Source of the DNA: Eustoma russellianum
Taxonomy: Eukaryota; Streptophyta; Magnoliopsida; Gentianales; Gentianaceae
Reading direction: 5' to 3'
DNA length: 64,000 bases
NCBI GenBank assembly: GCA_036186865.1
Contig: AP025047.1
Span: 31,043,552 to 31,107,551, forward strand
Made by a program: the position numbers and the translations under genes. How positions within the stretch are numbered: position 1 is the first letter of the stretch; each line of letters starts with the position of its first letter. A model generated the notes under the pieces. It made no database searches. It was not told where the DNA came from and saw only the letters and a program-made list of their open reading frames with translations. Below, one piece after another: positions 1 to 13,272 of the stretch.

Positions 1-1081
1 TAATTTTCGGCCAACATACATTACACACATGCTGAAATTTTCAGCATGTGTGCTATTCAAAGATATCACCATTTTAATTCCATATTATATTCAAAATACT
101 TTCATAATATCTCCCAATTAATTCACTTAATTCAAGAAGTAAAATATGCCTCATAGAGTGATAAAAATCGGCCAGCCTAGACTACTCAGCATGTGTCACA
201 AACGTGACAAAGTTTGAAATGTTACCTTGTATAGCTCCTTTCTTTTTGTCACAAACATTGTATGCTTCATTCTTTGACCAATCAAGTTGCCAACAAGGCT
301 CCACATAAGCTCCAACATAGCTGGTTTAAGCGTGTGAAATGATTTGTGCATGTGCTGAAATTTATTTTTGCCAACTTTATAAATTAGTGCACATTTAATT
401 ATACACACATGGTATATTCCAATCAGCCCTTAATTGAATTTTCTAGAACAATTTGAAATGTATAAAATATGTAAAAAGTGTCTAGATACATGTTATATGT
501 CATGCCAAAAATGTTCCATGTCTCGTGTACGTAGAAAACCGAATTTTCGACATTTATCGATTACCCGATTTTTCTCTAATTAAATTCCAATTTTTTGCAC
601 ATGTTATATATTATGTTACACATAATATACATAAATTAAACTTTAATATTCAGCACTTAGGCTGATCTTAAAGTGGCGTCCAAAACATGTGTCAAAATTG
701 AAATTGGAATTTCCACAAGTTGGCCTTAATTGAGGGTGATTTGTGTGTGCCAACATGGATTGATTTTATGGCTGCACATACCATGTAAGCCACGAAATTT
801 GTGGCCATTTTCGAAGTGTATGGTCTGGCCATCTATTTATGGCAAGTACTTGACACATTGGCGAAGTTTCTGTATTTGTCCGATACGACAATTTTCGGTT
901 TAGAACCTTTTAACGCGTCGTAATAAATTTGTCATCACCATGACTTATATCATATGATATAAGACCTGAATATACTCATAAATATGAGTTAAGTATAATG
1001 GTATGACGTTAACATACGTAAAATATATAACGTGTCGGTAGTACGTTGGAATATATGTGTATGTGCCTTTTTAAAAAAATC

Positions 1082-1118
<37 letters not shown>

Positions 1119-1482
1119 GGCGTGTGTATGTGTGGAGAGGGAGTGGAGAACTTTCCTTTCTTCAACTTGATGCCTTTGTGCCTTTTCCAAATATGGCTTC
1201 CTTTAATGAACTTCTTAGTTTAATTAACTAAGTACTTCACTTAATGAACTAGTTTAGTTCATTAATGGTGGCACCTGAAAATAGTTCAAACACAACAAAT
1301 GTTTGCCATTTGATGTAAGCTTTAAACCTTCATGGCTCGTTAGTACGACAACATTATATATGAACTATATAAGGCAAGTTTTATGCAACAACGTGTCTTG
1401 TCATAAAATATGTCATACATTTCTTTGTAACACGTTATTTAAATCATGTATTTTGAAATTATCAAACCCCTTTTTCTCTACC
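1..1482 (-). mobile_element. Partial Copia LTR (G family), U3 side, continuing beyond the window
   Basis: This stretch is the reverse complement of about 4342-5720, the U3 half of the solo LTR G. The match includes the paired TGCTGAAA/TTTCAGCA hairpin near 30-50 and the TA-rich tract near 1085-1115. Read on the minus strand, its edge at about 1482 corresponds to the TGTAGAGAAAAAGG start of LTR G, although the terminal CA is changed to CC here. The R-U5 part would lie left of base 1. Short open frames inside it are not genes. Confidence 0.7.
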
Positions 1483-3673
1483 GCATAATCGCAAAAAAGG
1501 ATGTGTAGCGGGATGGATTGAGATGAAGCATGCCCGTAGTGTTTTGCATGATCTTATTTTCTATCAACGTGGCTTGTAATCTTTTTCAATATATTTAAGA
1601 GTCATATTGCATGTTTTTTAGAAATATTTTAGACATTAAAAATATTGGCTAGAAGATAGGAAAAGTGACTTTTCAAATTTGGGAACAACGCCTAAAAAGT
1701 AGGGTTTTCACATGATGACCCTATCTCGGTATTTTGACCATAACTCTCTCGTACGACTTCTTTTTGGGGTGATTCAAGATGCTATAGAAACTAGACAGCT
1801 AGAGCTAAAATGTTTTAGAAGATCTTATTGACAGATTTGGCTTCTAGAGAACCGAGATAGCACGTGGAATTGCAGATAGATACTGAGATGATGGTTTTCA
1901 AGTGGAAGTCATATCTTATCTTTTGTAATCTAGGATTAGCATAATTGTAACTATATGTATAGCCACCAGCCGCCTGTAAATGATAAGAGTTGAGTGAAAT
2001 TATAAAATTTTCGGGCAAAGGCTGCCCAGCAAGGCCCATCCTTGTGTTTTCTTTGATCATTGATCAAAACTAGACTGTATATCAATGCTTGAACGAACAT
2101 TGTGGTGGAATCAAATCTTTTCATCTTGAAGACACATACCAAGGGTGTGTTGATGTTCTTGGACCATGAACAAGCTTCAAGAGACGCATATAGCTCAGTT
2201 CAAACAGGAGGCATACGGCTAATGGTGGTTTTTGAACTGTTCTTGTCGCCGAACAAGACATCTTATAGAAGACATGTTTAGAACAAAGGAAAGATCATAA
2301 CTTTTTGCGTCAAGCACGCATCAATTTGGTATCAGACCCAATGTTCCTTGTTTTAAACTCTAATTTTTCATTTGTTCATATCTCACATAAACCTTAGTCT
2401 GATTAGGTTTCATCAAAAAGCATCTATCTTATTCCTTTTTGAACTAATCTTGGATGAAATTTGTATATATATTGTGCTAAATTTTCTTTGTTGAACCTAG
2501 GATTTTGCATTGAGTTGAATAAATTTAGCGGCACTATAAAGCATGCTACTTTGCCAAATTACTATCGTGTCTTGTATCAATTCTTATTGTGTGAAGCTCT
2601 TAGCTGAATGTTGGTTGTGTTTGTGATTGAAACTTGTGATCTTTGTGGGATAATTTGCATGGATACATTCCTATAAACCCTAACCAAAAATCACACAAAA
2701 GAACCAATCTTTCTCCACACAAGAAAACTTAACTCATTCGACCTTGTACAAATAAAACCCTAACCTGAATCGTCTTGTTAAAAAACCGTATACCTCAACT
2801 CCAAAACATCCAGCAACATATCACCTCCCAAAAGGCCTAATACTCTGTTCCTAAACATCCATACGTCCTCAAACAGTACCCTACTCCAGGGAAAAATATA
2901 TACACTCGATTATACGAAAACAACCACAGCGAGCAAAATTGTGTAACTTGTCCAAGAAAAGGTTTTTAAAAGTTTGCAAGGAAACTTTTTTCAAGAAACA
3001 TCAAAAAATATCATTTACACTTAGTTCTTGAAGCAAGAAAGTCAAGAAAAAAACAAGTTTGAACATAGTTCTTGGAAAAAAGCGAAGGCAAAATCAAAAA
3101 AGAAAGAAAATTCAAGAACTTTGCGGATACATATCAAAATTGAGTCTTCAAAAGGCATTTTGATCGTTGACTTGTTTACTGTTAAGATGCATAGGTAAAT
3201 TCAGAAAAAGGCTCGGGAATATCTTGTTTCTATCTCAAAACTCAAAACTGGCCCGAAAACCCTAAACGGTCCAAAGTTTCAAAGATTGTCCTAAACTGAC
3301 CCCACACTTTGGAACATTTTTTGTGCATATTATACCATTAGGATTGCGTTGTTCGATTGCATTCCTGTCCAAGTTTGGCTAAGGATTGTCTGAAGCAACC
3401 CCTTAGTATTTTTTGGTTCAACCATACTATATCCTATTTGGTTTCATGCATTTCTTTGATTCTTAATTCGACCCATTCGTATTGCATCTTATACTGTTTT
3501 GGCTGCCGTTTCTATGTTATATACCCCCTTGATGAAGATATACAAGCTAAATTTGGAAAAACCAACGTGACCGCTTGGCTTGATATTAGATCTAATTCAG
3601 CATCTTGAGGAGAAATGCAAGACGAGTGGTAAAAGACTGTGTGTTGTGAGAACAAAAGAGGGGAGGTAAAATC
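1483..3673 (+). mobile_element. 5' LTR end, primer-binding site and leader of another LTR retrotransposon
   Basis: A sequence ending in GCATCA at 2323 is followed after three bases by TGGTATCAGACC (2327-2338), a close match to the 3' end of initiator-methionine tRNA. This marks 1483-2323 as the end of a 5' LTR and 2339-3673 as untranslated leader. The leader is rich in AAGAA/TTCAAG runs and shows no convincing gag. It stops at 3673 where Copia E begins. I could not find the partner LTR, so the family is uncertain. Confidence 0.45.
2327..2338 (+). other. Primer-binding site (initiator Met tRNA)
   Basis: TGGTATCAGACC matches the conserved plant retroelement PBS (TGGTATCAGAGC) except near its last bases. 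It sits three bases after a CA-ending LTR edge. Confidence 0.6.
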
Positions 3674-6600
3674 TATTAGTAAATCGAGAAGATCACTGCT
3701 AAAACGCGCAGCGGAAACAAAACTTGATCTCCGATTTCCTACCGAAGATCCATGTTGTTCGTTTAATTCGATAAAAGAAACTCAAAAATTACCTCTGTAG
3801 ATCGAAATCCGCAGATGAAGGAGGTGTGATAACACGAACACCCTCTGCCGGTATCCACACGAGTGCTTCCGTCCGCAGTGCTAGCTCTTGAAACAGCGCG
3901 GCTAAGAACTTGATTTTCTCTAAAACGATTTTGTCTTTCATTTTCTGTTATTTGTTGTGTACGAGACACACCAGGATATATACATATATATAGATATCAA
4001 AATCCGATTCCAGATTGGATTAGTTAATGCCGATAATCTGTATCAAATACGGATTCTGTTAGGATTAGATAAGAACAATCAAAATTCATATCAGATATGG
4101 ATTCTATTGTTATTATCCAATGATACATATAAGTATATAAAACAAAAATAGTTATTATAATAATAATAATAATCTAATATTAATATTAATATTATTAATA
4201 TCAGCCCATACACATTCTTGTGTGTGACCCGATAGGTCCGTATTAATTCGCAGTTGGGTAAATCTCTATTGATTCAACAAGTCGTAATTGGTCTCTAGCA
4301 AGACATTACGACTACCTAATTAATACGAGTATAGTCTAACTTGTAGAGAAAAAGGAGTTTGAGTGATTTTCAAATACATGATTTAAATGTGCACAAAAAC
4401 GAGTATAAGATAAATGTGCATGATATTGCATATTACTTGCCTTATATAGTTCATATATTATGTTGCCGTACTAACGAGCCATGAAGCTACAAAGCTTACA
4501 TCAAATGGCAAACATTTGTTGTGTTTATACTATTTTCAGTTGCCACCATTAATGAACTAAACTAGTTCATTAAGTGAAGTACTTAGTTAATTAAACTAAG
4601 TAGTTCATTAAAGGAAGCTACATTTGGAAAAGGCACAAAGGCAACAAGGCTAAGGAAGGAAAGTCTCCTCCTCCTCTCCTTATTAAATATACACGCCATA
4701 TACATATATAAATACATATATTTTCAGATTTTTTGAAAAAGGCACATGCACATGTATTCCAACGTACTACCCACACGTTATATATTTTATGTATGTACGT
4801 TAACGTCACACCATCGTACTTAACTCATATTTATGAGTATATTCAGGTCTTATATCATATGATATAAGCCATGGTGATGACGAATTAAATACGACACGTT
4901 AAAAGGTTCTAAACCAAAAGTTGTCGTATCGGGCGAATACCGAAACTTCGCCAACGTGTCACGTACTTGCCATAAATAAATGGCCAGCCCCTATACTTCA
5001 AAAATTATCAAAAATTTCGTGCCTAGGGTGATATTTTCCGCCAAAAATTCTTTCCATGTTGGCACACACAAATCACCCCACATTAAGGCCAAAATGTGAA
5101 GATTCCAATTTTAATTTTGTCACATGTTAATGGCGTCACTTTAGACCAGCCAAGTGCTGAGATTTAAAGTATATATTATATATATTTTGTGTAACATAAT
5201 ATATATAACATGTGCACAAAATTGGAATTTAATTAGAGAAAAATCGGGTAATCGATAAATATCGAAAATTCGGTTTTCTACATACACAATGCATGGAACA
5301 TTTTTGGCACATCATACGACACGTATCTAGACACTTTTTACATATGTCATACATCTTAAAGTGCTCTAGAAAATTAAATTAAGGGCTGATTGGAATATAA
5401 CATGTGTGTATTATTAAATGTGTATTATTTTACAAAGTTAGCAAAAATAAAATTCAGTACATGCATATACATGTATACACGCCACCTACAGCTAAGATGG
5501 AGCATATGTGGAGCCTTGTTGGCATATTGATTGGTCAAGAATCAATCACACAAAAGCGATTTTTACCTATTTATGAGGTATATTTCACTTCTTGAATTAA
5601 GTGAATTAATTAGAAGACAATTTGGAAGTGTTTTAAATATTTTATAGAATAAAGAAAGTGATATTCTTGGATATCACACATGCTGAAAATTTCAGCATGT
5701 GTGCAATGCATCTAGGCGTCTTTAAGGCCTTATTAGTGACTATTTTTTATTCCAAAAATGATGAAAATGTTGTCTACTAAATGGTGATTCATTTTCAAGA
5801 AATAAATCAAAGTAAACTTGGCATTATTTTGAATGAAATGGAAATGATGCACATGCTGAATTTTCAGCATGGTATGGCCGAATTTTTCATGATTTTTGTG
5901 AGAAAATTATCTTGCTTGATTTGGATGATAATCTTATGAATTATGGTAATGATTTTTGGCACATGTTTTAAGTGTTATTCTCAGATTTTCCTAGTCATCA
6001 AGTGATGACAACATTCAACCAATCAATGAGTGTCAAGTAAGCAAGAGCTTAATGATCATCCAATGAGAACATGCCAAGTAAGCAAGAATATGTCACAATG
6101 ATGCAACACATTCTTCCAATGACTTAGAAGATAATTTTCAAGAAGGAAAGAAGAGCCAAGGGGGGCGGCCACATTGTTAAAAAGAGAAGAAGAAAGCCAA
6201 ACAAAAACAAGACAAGTCTCACAAGTTCAAAAGTGCAAAAAGAGTCTTACATTCTCTTCTTCTTCTACATCTTTCTTTCTTCTTCTTAAAAGCCTATTAT
6301 ACTTATATTCTTATTCTTGAATAGGCTTGTAATAGACCACCACTCATTCTATATCTTTGTAAAAGATTGATCAAGATGTAATCAATCTTCATTCTTGCAA
6401 GGTGGTGGTGTTCGTGTGCATTGTATTCAACATACAAGGTTTGTAAAGGGTTGGAGTTGGTGTGTAACTCCATCAACCCTGTGGTAAGGTGTTTTTGAGT
6501 TGTGTGATTAGTGTGAACCAAGGAAGGTGTTCCTTGAAGACTGGAGTAGGTTGCTGATAACCGAACCAGTATAAAATTCTTGGTGTCATTTACTTTCAGC

Positions 6601-7722
6601 ACTGATTTTCTGTTTCAGCACTGTTTACTGTTTTTAATCACGTCCGTAAAAATAGTAAACGAATTTCAAAAATCACAAAACTTTCAGGAAACATAGAAGA
6701 CGTTTCAAGGTTCTTTTGGCGTAAATTTCAACCCTTTTGGATAAGTATAAGTCATAAAAAGATCCAAAGTTCTGAGACTAGTATAGTATGATTTTCAGGC
6801 TTGCAAAGGTTGAGATTTTGAGTGTATTTGACTAACTTCCCGAAGGAATTTTTCAAAACTGTTTCAACCCATTTAGATACAATATATAAGGGGTTAGTGA
6901 TTAAATTTTCAGAGCATTTGGAGTTGTGTACAAATAGGAATTAATTTTTCAAAATAGTGTACCGTTTCTGGCAGATTCGCTCAATCTGAGCACCAACAAT
7001 TTTTGAAGGGGTTAAAGGTTGAATTTAAATTTGAAATTTTTAGGAGAACCTCATAACATCTGAGGCTAAGTTCTCTCAGAATTTCAGAATTTTTGGAGAC
7101 CTATAACCTGGTTTTAAAAACGTTTTAAAACTGGTCCAGAAAACAGAACCTGTTTTCAGAAGTTGAGTTGTTTAGTTTCAAACTAATTTTAAAAACCATA
7201 TTTTCCGCACCCACTATTCAACCCCCCTTCTAGTAGTGCCTTGTAGATCCTACATAACTAGCCTACTAATTGCACATGCATTAATCCCTTTGTCACACGA
7301 TATCTAGTTTGAACATAAGTCATGGTCAGCGTCATACTTATATTGTTCAAACATATGATTACTCGATCTCTAAGTAGAATGATAAAAACAAATGATATTG
7401 ATCACACTATCAATTCATTTGAGCACGTCCATGCATTTCACAGTCTCACTAATCGAGGGTCCTAAAGATATCTCTCTCAAAAGAGAGGGACAAATTCTAT
7501 CTTGGTTGTTCAATATTCTATACATAATTTCTATCATACTCAATCATGACCTTTATTATTATCCAGTTACAGATAACGTTAGATCATGTCAAAATATAAT
7601 AGTCCTTATGTTGGAAACTATGACAATCTCAAGTCTAAGGATTAAAACATGACTATCATGAGATTTACTTATGACGCTAATCCATGTAGTAATCTCATGA
7701 TGGGTCTATCTAATACAACATT
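3674..7722 (-). repeat. 3' LTR of Copia E interrupted by solo LTR G
   Basis: 3674-4341 matches the 5' LTR copy at 12837-13272 in sequence and order. The LTR resumes at 7260 after the inserted LTR G and ends near 7722 (CTAATACAACA). The TTCTCTAACA after that is the reverse of a purine-rich tract. Without the insertion its length would be about 1.1 kb. The first two bases read TA instead of TG, probably a mutation. Confidence 0.65.
4342..7254 (+). mobile_element. Solo LTR G (SIRE/Maximus-like Copia)
   Basis: This is a 2913-bp LTR that begins TGTAGAGAAAAAGG, ends CCTACA and is flanked on both sides by TAACT (4337-4341 and 7255-7259). That is a perfect 5-bp target duplication with no internal region, so it is a solo LTR left by LTR-LTR recombination. 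Its first 50 bases resemble the start of LTR F on the minus strand (TGTTGAGAAATATGTTTG). Its R-U5 half shares the phrase around GTTCCTTG..GACTGGAG.AGG with F. It sits inside the 3' LTR of Copia E. Confidence 0.88.
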
Positions 7723-7835
7723 CTCTAACAAGTATCTATGAGATTGATTTGTATCACCATGCACATAATTATCTCATGATTATCAAATCAATACTCATAC
7801 TGGTTATAAATTATTTTATCTCTAACCATTTATAA
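7723..7835 (-). other. Residual 3' untranslated segment of Copia E
   Basis: This short AT-rich stretch lies between the last recognisable RNase H codons (7836) and the LTR edge near 7722. An intact Copia would carry the rest of RNase H here, so a deletion is likely. Confidence 0.4.
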
Positions 7836-10514
7836 CTAACTCGTCATCCAAACCTCCATAAACCAAGAATACATCTTTAGTCCTTCTGGGGTACTTAAGA
7901 ATATTCTGACAGCTGTCCAGTGACCTTCACCGGGGTCAGCTTGATATCTACTTGTTATGCTCAATGGATATGAGACATCTAGTCTAGTACATAACATGAC
8001 ATAGATGATCGATCTTATAGCAGAAGCATAAGGAATTTTATTCATTCGATCTCGCTCATCAGATGTCCGAGGACATTGATTCTTGCTAAGATGAATGCCA
8101 TGAGACATTGGCAGGAATCCTTTCTTGACTTTTGCATGTTGAACCTCTTCAACATTTTATCTATGTATGTACTTTGACTCAAGCCTATTATCTTTTAGAT
8201 CTATCTCTATAGATCTTGATACCAAGGATATAGGTAGCCTCACCCAAGTCTTTCATTGAGAATGAATTTCCTAACCAAGCCTTAACCTTTTGCAAGGTAG
8301 GGATATCATTCCCAATAAGAAATATGTCATCCACATATAAGACCAGAACACACTACTGCACTCCCACTAACCATCTTGCAAACACAAGGTTCATCTTCAT
8401 TCTTGATGAAACCAAAGTTTTTAACTGTTTCATCAAAACGAAGATTCCAGCTTCGAGATGCTTGCTTCAATCCATAGATGGATCTTTGAAGCTTGCAAAA
8501 ACTTCTTTGAATTCTCAGGATTTACAAAACCCTCAGTTTGTGTCATGTACACATCCTCAGTAAATTTCCATTAAGGAAAGTAGTTAAACACCCATTTTGC
8601 CATATCTCATAATCATAGTATGCTGCAATGGCAAGGAGAATTCTAATAGACTTAAGCATAGCAACTGGTGAAAAGGTTTCATCATAGTCTATACCATGAG
8701 TTTTCTTGAAACCTTTAGCAACGAGCCTTGCTTTATAGGTTTGCAACGTTCTTTCCCATGTCAGTTTTCTTCTTGAAAGCCATTTGCAACCAATAGTCTT
8801 AATACCCTCTGGAGGATCAATTAAAGACCAAATTTGGTTATGCAACATGGATTACATCTCAAATTCATGCTCCTATCCATTTTACTGAATCTGGACCTGA
8901 CACAAGCTTCTTGATAGGTAGTAAGCTCATCTTGATCTATGAGCGTAACTTCACTATCATCAGTCACAAGAAATCCATATCTCCTCTGGCTGACGATGTA
9001 TCCTATCAGATATGCGGTGGACTTGTGTTACATTTCAGGCTCCACAGCTATTTGTGGTTCTGAAATTGTCTCTAATGGTGGTTCAATGATATCTTGTGGA
9101 ACTTGAGTTTCCTCAAGTTGTACTATACTCCCACTAGTTCCTCTAGAGAGAAACTTCTTTTCTAAAAAGATTCCATTTCGAGCAACAAACACTTTGTTCT
9201 CTGAGGAAATAATAGAAATAGTATCATGTATTTCCTTAAGGTACCCCACAAAAATACATTGATAGACTTTGGAGCTAGCTTATCTGACACTAATCTTTTC
9301 ACATAGCTTGCACAACCCCAAAATCTTAAGAAAAGACAAATTGGGTCTCTTGCCAGTCCATATCTCATATGGTGTCTTTTCAACCGCTTTAGATGGTACA
9401 ACATTTCAAAATGAATGCAAAGCTGTCTCCAAGGGGTACCCCAAAAAAGATAAAAGAAGATCTAGTTGACCCATCTAGATCGAACCATATCTAATAAAGT
9501 TCGATTTCTCCTTTCAAAAACACCATTCCATTGTGGAGTTCTTGGAGGAGTCAACTGTGAAACGATTCCACAATTTCTTAGATGTTGATCAAATTCTTGG
9601 CTCAAATATTCACCACCTCGATCTGATCGATAGCATTTTAATTGTCTTATCAAGTTGATTTTGTACTTCATTTTGAAAAGTTCCTAAACATTTCAAAAGA
9701 CTAATGCTTATGTTTCATTAGGTAGACATAGACATACCTACTGAAATCATCAGTAAAAGTTATGAAATACTGATATCCCTCCTCAGGCACTAATGCTGAT
9801 TGGACCACATACATCTGTATATACCAAGCCCAATAAGTCATTAGCCCTTTCACTATGTCCAGTAAAAGGGGTCTTTGGTCATCTTTCCCGAGCAACAGAC
9901 TCGCAATTTTCAAATGATTCAAAATCAAATGAATCTAATAATCCATCTTGATGGAGTTTAGATACGCGCTTCTCATTTATATGGCTAGGCGACAATGCCA
10001 CAAATATGTAGGGTTTAATTCATTAGGCTTAGTTCTCTTTGAAGATATGTTATAAATATTACCGTCATTGGAATCATCAAGGTTAAGGGACATAAATGCC
10101 ATTATAACTACTTGCAATAACCATAAAGCAAGTCATTTTTATCAAAATAAAACACTTCTTATTTTTAATTAAAAATGAATAACCTTCATCATCCAAACAG
10201 ATACTGAAATAAGATTCGTACTCATAGTAGGAACATAAAAGTAATTGTTTAAAATTTAACAAAAGCCCATTGGGCAAGACAAGCTCACAAGTCCCTACGC
10301 TATAGCAGCAACTCTTGCTCTAATTGCTAACACGTAGGTCCACTTCGCCCTTCTTCAGCATCCTACTCTTTTTGAGCCCCTGCATATTTGTACAAATATG
10401 GGATCCACATCCAGCATCTAATACCCAGGAAGAAGAAGTAGATAAATTAATTTCTATAACATAAATACCTGAAGATGTAGTCACACTACCCTTCAGCTTC
10501 TTCAAGTCATCCAA
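7836..10514 (-). pseudogene. Copia E pol: protease, integrase, reverse transcriptase, part of RNase H
   Basis: On the minus strand the domains appear in the Copia order. Protease-like WVLDAGCGSHIC lies near 10410-10450. The integrase core has FTDDFSRYVYVYL (about 9730) and SDRGGEYLSQEF (about 9620). RT has GCKWLSRRK and KARLVAKGF (8690-8790), then the catalytic YVDD box near 8330. The start of RNase H is YASAIRSIIYVMLCTR.DVSYPLS (8000-8050). The frames are broken into at least seven pieces by stops and shifts. The RNase H active-site region is absent. No functional protein is possible. Confidence 0.85.
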
Positions 10515-11290
10515 ATAACATCACAATTTCTTTTCCAATGAACAATGCTTGTTGCAATGGTACAAGTTCCTTCCTTAGGAACCTTTGCCTTGGGACTAGG
10601 TTTTGGTTTAGCTTGACTATTTGACCCTTTTGCACCCTTTGCATCTTTAGCCTTAACCTTGCCTTTACCTTTCCTTTTCATTGGCTTGATATTGACACTC
10701 AATACTTGGGTAGGCTTTTTGATACTTCCTTCATCAGTTTTGAACATACCATGTAGCTCAGGAATGGACTTTTCCATATTATTCATATTGTAGTTCATGA
10801 CGAACTGAGAGAAACTGCTAGGTAAAGAGTGTAGGATCAAATCCGTGGCGAGTTTCCAAACTCAGGGGATATCCAAGTCTTACAAGGTGATCTATATAGC
10901 CTTTCATCTTCAAAACATGAGCGCTAACAGATTTACCTTCAGACATCTTATAGTCAAAAAGTGCAACAGCGGTGTCAAACCTATCCTGCCTAGCTTGTAG
11001 TTGGAATTCTTGTTTGAGATGCACACTCATCTCATAAGCTCTAAGTGTTCCAGGTCCTTCTGAAGTCCTGGACACATAGTTGCCAACATAAGACAACCTA
11101 TGTCATTGGAATCTTCCACATGCTTCATATACTTACTCTTTTCAGCAACAGAAGCATCAACGGAGGGGGGTTCAGGGACAGGGTCATCGAGCACGTAGGA
11201 CTTCTTTTCTTGCTTGAGAACGATTCTCAAGTTTCGAAACCAATCAACAAAATTAGTCCCACATTGATAGATCGTATTAATAAGGTTGAT
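10502..11290 (-). pseudogene. Copia E gag
   Basis: The minus-strand pieces read NFVDWFRNLRIVLKQEKKSYVLDDP (11180-11270), then DFCLMLATM-like and VSAHVLKMKGYIDHLVRLGYPLS (about 10900), then a Lys-rich tail with KGKGKVKAKD. This is the usual Copia Gag (UBN2-type) pattern. The expected CCHC knuckle near 10520-10560 is degraded to CTIATS..HWKRNC. Several frameshifts separate the pieces. Confidence 0.75.
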
Positions 11291-12823
11291 CTACAAAACA
11301 TGCAAAGAAACAATTTAATTAAATAACGAGGTTAAAACTTTATAAAATTCCCACTAAAACATAACCCTTAAAAGAAATACTTTAGTGAACTAAGATCTAT
11401 ATTTGACTTAATTCTAAACTCAGCTTTCGCATGACGTTTAAAATTAAGTTATTTAGGTAGGTAACTTCTTTACCAATTACATCTCATGCAACTCTTAGAA
11501 TTTATGGAATAATGACATCATATATCATTGTATGTTAGATTCCATCTAATGCTTGGGCCCAAAACCGTTTGATAGTCCAATTAAGTCTAACCAATTTTAA
11601 ACATATGAGTAGCACTATTATTCATCCTACATAGCTAGGAATGTTTAAAGCACATTGCTTTGGCAATACCTACTTTAATACAATCCCAATTTTAATAGAT
11701 GTTTAAGACATGGATGACATCAAGACTTAAATTATTAATGAGGGTTCAACTTAGTTTATGTCTTGCGTTGCATATCATTATATCATAGCATCCTAAATGC
11801 ATATATAATCTATCATCCACGCATCTCATACAAAATGACAAATATGTAAACGTGACATAGCATGGCCAAACTAAATATGATCTTCATGAGGCCAAATGAA
11901 GATCATAAAAGGAACCCCTATGTGAAAGACTTCCTATTACAACATTTGCAATGATACATATCTTCTAATCTTGAGCTCGTGCCTCCATCTCCATGGAATC
12001 CACTCGTCCTCGGTGTGTGTAGCCATCACCACTTTGGTTGCTTGATTCTTCATTTATTACAATAATAAAGAAAACCTAACTACTTGTAAAATAAATACAA
12101 CAAAAAATAACAACAGCACGCAGGCCATGAAAACCCAAAACAGAAATATGACTAAGTCAATCACATAGGTCCTAAGGCCATGTTATGCACCATGCATAGA
12201 CATCAAATAATTACAATATATCTTACACAAACATATTATAAACAAATAAATATATTGACATTCTTAATGTCACGGAAACGAACTATAGGGCGTACGTATA
12301 CGGCGGTCTCGTTAGGCATCGATCGAATCGATATCTTTCATTCGAAACACTAAAACAGAATCATTAATCTTATTAACAATCTAGTTGTTTTTGAATATGC
12401 ATAAACTCTCACAGAATCATTATCCGTTGTTTATATCTGATATAAACATAATCGTTTTGATCATCACATGAAAAACGAAAACATTATATCACATATGACA
12501 ATCTCGAATTATAACTTCTCATGAAAACGATTTGAAAACACCAATTCGCTCTCATCAGATGAGATTCGAATAGGGTTTTACACATATCATGGCATATCGT
12601 GTGTTATATCTAATATAAACAGAGTCAGTCTTAATCATCACATGACAAACAAATTCTGCCATATACAAATCATCTCATGAAAATGAATTGGAAAACACCA
12701 TTCTTCTCTCATCATATGAAATCCGACTTAGGGTTTGTACATATATCATGCTATACGAATTCAAACAGAAAACATATAATCATATAAGCATGATATAATC
12801 GATTTAAACGAGAACAACAAGTG
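11291..12823 (-). other. 5' untranslated leader of Copia E
   Basis: About 1.5 kb lies between the PBS and the first gag codons. It has no open frame of note on either strand. Two related blocks near 12400-12560 and 12590-12740 share phrases such as TCATGAAAA.GA.TTGAAAACACCA, suggesting an old internal duplication. Confidence 0.55.
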
Positions 12824-12835
12824 TCTCTGATACCA
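12824..12835 (-). other. Primer-binding site of Copia E
   Basis: Read on the minus strand this is TGGTATCAGAGA, one base after the LTR end (CTAACA). It matches the 3' end of initiator tRNA-Met. Confidence 0.85.
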
Positions 12836-12836
12836 C

Positions 12837-13145
12837 TGTTAGGAAACGAGAAGATCACTGCTAAAACGCACAGCGGAAAAACAAAGCTTGGTCTCTGATT
12901 TTCTACCAAGGATCAATGTTGTTCGTTTAATTCGATAAAAGAAACTCAAAAATTACCTCTGTAGGTTCGAAATCCGCAGATGAAGGAGGTGCAATGACAC
13001 GAACACCCTCTGCCGGTATCCACATGAATGCTTCCGTCCGGAGTGCTAGCTCTTAAAACGGTGCGGCTGAGAACTCAGTTTTCTCTAAAACGATTTTGTC
13101 TTTCGTTTTCTGTTCTCTGTTGTGTACAAGACACACCAGGATACA

Positions 13146-13177
<32 letters not shown>

Positions 13178-13272
13178 CATATATAATATCAAAATCCGAT
13201 TCCATATCGGATTAGTTAATGTCGATCATAATCCGTATCAAATACGGATTCTGTTAGGATTAGATAAGACCA
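12837..13272 (-). repeat. Truncated 5' LTR of Copia E
   Basis: This copy is homologous to 3674-4075. It begins TGTTAGGAAACG and contains a CATA microsatellite (13143-13175) where the other copy has a TA-rich tract. It is cut at 13272 by the TGTTGG edge of LTR F. Confidence 0.75.

Larger units (their letters stand above)
3674..13272 (-). mobile_element. Copia element E (minus strand), decayed and split by solo LTR G
   Basis: The element reads right to left. It has a truncated 5' LTR (12837-13272), a PBS (12824-12835), a 1.5-kb leader, gag (about 11290-10502), pol (10514-7836), a PPT-like edge near 7723 and a 3' LTR (3674-4341 plus 7260-7722). The LTRs share the CGAGAAGATCACTGCTAAAACG segment. 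Conserved pol motifs are present but broken by many stops and shifts. The last part of RNase H is missing, with the coding match ending at about 7836. The 5' LTR is cut at 13272 by LTR F. The codon patterns resemble the Angela/Tork group, but I did not test this. Confidence 0.8.

Noticed and set aside
2327..2338. A tRNA gene fragment
   Set aside because: Only the 12-base primer match next to an LTR edge is present. There is no cloverleaf here or at the other PBS sites.
1..5720. Long terminal inverted repeats of a Mutator-like DNA transposon
   Set aside because: The right arm is part of a full LTR with TG/CA ends and a TAACT duplication extending to 7254, so this is a pair of LTRs in opposite orientation.
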